A stretch of 8,387 nt of DNA. Source: Acidimicrobiaceae bacterium (GTDB lineage: Bacteria; Actinomycetota; Acidimicrobiia; Acidimicrobiales; Palsa-688). Positions 7,654 to 8,387 of this stretch are shown here, piece by piece. The first letter of the stretch is position 1. Every line of letters starts with the position of its first letter. The DNA lies in NCBI GenBank assembly GCA_030838025.1, contig JAUTXM010000036.1:1-8387 (forward strand), written 5' to 3'. The position numbers were made by a program, and so were the translations under genes. The notes below the pieces were generated by a model. It was not told where the DNA came from. It searched no databases and saw only the letters and a program-made list of their open reading frames with translations.

Positions 7654-7768
7654 GCCGGGTGTCGGTCGTCGAGGACGAGTGACCGAGGCGGGTCGCGGCG
7701 ACCGCGTCGAACTCACGCCGCCACCACCGCCACCGCCACCGCACTCGCACGCCGCGCCGCAGCCATGA
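7650..7768 (+). pseudogene. kdpE: apparent kdpE remnant (response regulator gene with internal deletion)
   Basis: A GTG at 7650, overlapping the kdpD TGA as GTGA, starts MSRVSVVEDE and then meets a TGA at 7680-7682. These ten residues match the first strand and acidic pair of an OmpR-family receiver, and GTGA/ATGA overlap with kdpD is how kdpE usually begins. In another frame, from 7682, TEAGRGDRVEL resembles the 'LTEPGVGYRL' end of KdpE-type winged-helix domains. It continues through eight prolines to a TGA at 7766-7768 that overlaps the next gene's ATG. The most economical reading is loss of about 200 central codons with a frame change, which created the stop. Family KdpE is about 225-230 residues. 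The 5' match is good; the 3' match is short and less certain. An assembly error, or a functional kdpE elsewhere, cannot be excluded. Confidence 0.6.
7718..7741 (+). repeat. CCG/CCA triplet run encoding eight prolines
   Basis: Eight consecutive CCG or CCA triplets (CCG CCA CCA CCG CCA CCG CCA CCG) lie between kdpD and the DUF4118 gene. They are in frame with the putative 3' end of the kdpE remnant. Such low-complexity GC-rich runs are slippage-prone and may be a by-product of relaxed selection in the damaged gene. Confidence 0.7.
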
Positions 7769-8387
7769 CGCTGGACACGAACGCTGAGCGCTACCGGACC
7801 GCCGTGGCGCTGGCCGCTGCGACCGTCTTGCCGGTCGGCGCCGCCCTGGCGCTCGTCCCGCTGCGGAACACCACCCCCGCACCGACCATCGCCCTCGCCC
7901 TGGCCGCGATCGTCACCCTGCTGGCCGCCACCGGCACCCGGGCCACCGCCGCGATCGCGGCGGTGTCGGCCAGCGTCGGATTCGACGTCTTCCACACCCG
8001 CCCCTACGGGTCGCTGGTCATCACCCGGCCCCAGGACCTCCAGACAACGGGGCTCCTGCTGGCTGTGGGCCTCATCGTCGGCCAGCTGGCCGCCACCAAT
8101 CGCCGCCACCGCCGCCGGGCCGCCCAGAGCAGCTACGACCTGGGCCGCATCCACGCGGTGGCCGAAATGGTGGCGGCCGGCGAACCGGCCGACCAGGTCG
8201 TCCAGGCGGCGGCCAACGAACTCACCGACCTGTTCACGCTGCAATCGTGCCGCTTCGACCCCTCCTTCGCGGCCACACCGGGACCGTTCATCGAGCGACA
8301 CGGTGACGTGTCGTGGGGGGCCATCCGGTGGGGGTTTCAAACCATGGGATTTCCCACCAAGGAGGTCTCCCTGGTGGTCGAGCATCA
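7765..8387 (+). CDS. DUF4118 membrane protein, KdpD sensor-domain-like, without kinase (3' end outside window)
   Basis: The visible part is 207 residues starting MTLDTNAERYRTAVALAAAT, and the frame is still open at the window end. Four hydrophobic segments (about 12-33, 40-56, 58-73 and 95-110) form a DUF4118-type domain. The stretch FDVFHTRPYGSLVITRPQDL (73-92) parallels NWFFIPPIHTLTIGDTENVV of the upstream KdpD. After the basic RRHRRR comes a soluble segment resembling a GAF domain (about 120-207), with CRFDPSF and RHGDVSWGAIRW. Stand-alone proteins of this type, about 220-260 residues, occur from memory next to actinobacterial kdpDE genes, so little is probably missing. No His-kinase motif is seen. 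The ATG lies in an ATGA overlap with the putative end of the kdpE remnant, and no good Shine-Dalgarno is visible. Its role is unknown; an accessory K+/turgor sensing role is inferred from domain and context. Confidence 0.8.
   Translation, partial: MTLDTNAERYRTAVALAAATVLPVGAALALVPLRNTTPAPTIALALAAIVTLLAATGTRATAAIAAVSASVGFDVFHTRPYGSLVITRPQDLQTTGLLLAVGLIVGQLAATNRRHRRRAAQSSYDLGRIHAVAEMVAAGEPADQVVQAAANELTDLFTLQSCRFDPSFAATPGPFIERHGDVSWGAIRWGFQTMGFPTKEVSLVVEH

Noticed and set aside
5119..8385. Very long open frame on the minus strand (about 1088 residues) opposite kdpD and the DUF4118 gene
   Set aside because: Its product is low-complexity Gly/Gln/Asp/Val-rich without recognisable domains. Long antisense frames are expected opposite GC-rich genes with G/C at third positions. 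The + strand is occupied by the unmistakable kdpD.

Overview
The window carries a nearly complete high-affinity potassium uptake (kdp) operon from a GC-rich bacterium. All credible genes lie on the + strand: a small His-rich membrane protein, kdpF, kdpA, kdpB, kdpC, kdpD, what looks like a deleted kdpE, and a DUF4118 membrane protein that runs off the right edge. High GC, strong G/C preference at third codon positions and a 13E12/DUF222-like scrap at the left edge point to an actinobacterium. The KdpC insertion and the DUF4118 gene after the sensor genes would fit Acidimicrobiia or a related deep lineage, but that placement is from memory and is only tentative.

Layout. Positions 1-195 hold an open but unrecognised reading frame whose first residues resemble a DUF222 (13E12-repeat) protein; I see no intact gene there. 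Positions 196-299 are the probable control region, with a 10-bp direct repeat spaced 31 bp apart. From 300 the genes are packed almost without gaps. ATGA, TAATG, TGATG and GTGA overlaps, plus an 8-bp overlap between kdpC and kdpD, indicate one translationally coupled transcript.

Function. KdpA (K+ channel-like subunit), KdpB (P-type ATPase), KdpC (single-span subunit with an exported domain) and KdpF (29-residue membrane peptide) form the KdpFABC pump. All key motifs are present: four KdpA pore loops, and in KdpB the DKTGT phosphorylation site, TGES, and the Asp/Lys pair in M5. KdpD is a full-length sensor kinase with intact Walker A, DUF4118, HisKA and ATPase motifs.

The most interesting point is the kdpD 3' junction. 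Where kdpE should start there is a GTGA-coupled start encoding only ten residues (MSRVSVVEDE) that match the beginning of a response regulator, then a stop. About 85 bases later another frame, holding TEAGRGDRVEL (similar to the C-terminal end of KdpE-type regulators), ends in an ATGA overlap with the next gene. This looks like an internal deletion of roughly 200 codons of kdpE, leaving an apparently intact KdpD without its adjacent partner. Other notable points are the His-rich 9-bp repeat tail of the first gene, an insertion of about 45 residues with two cysteines in KdpC, and a kinase-less relative of the KdpD sensor domain downstream.
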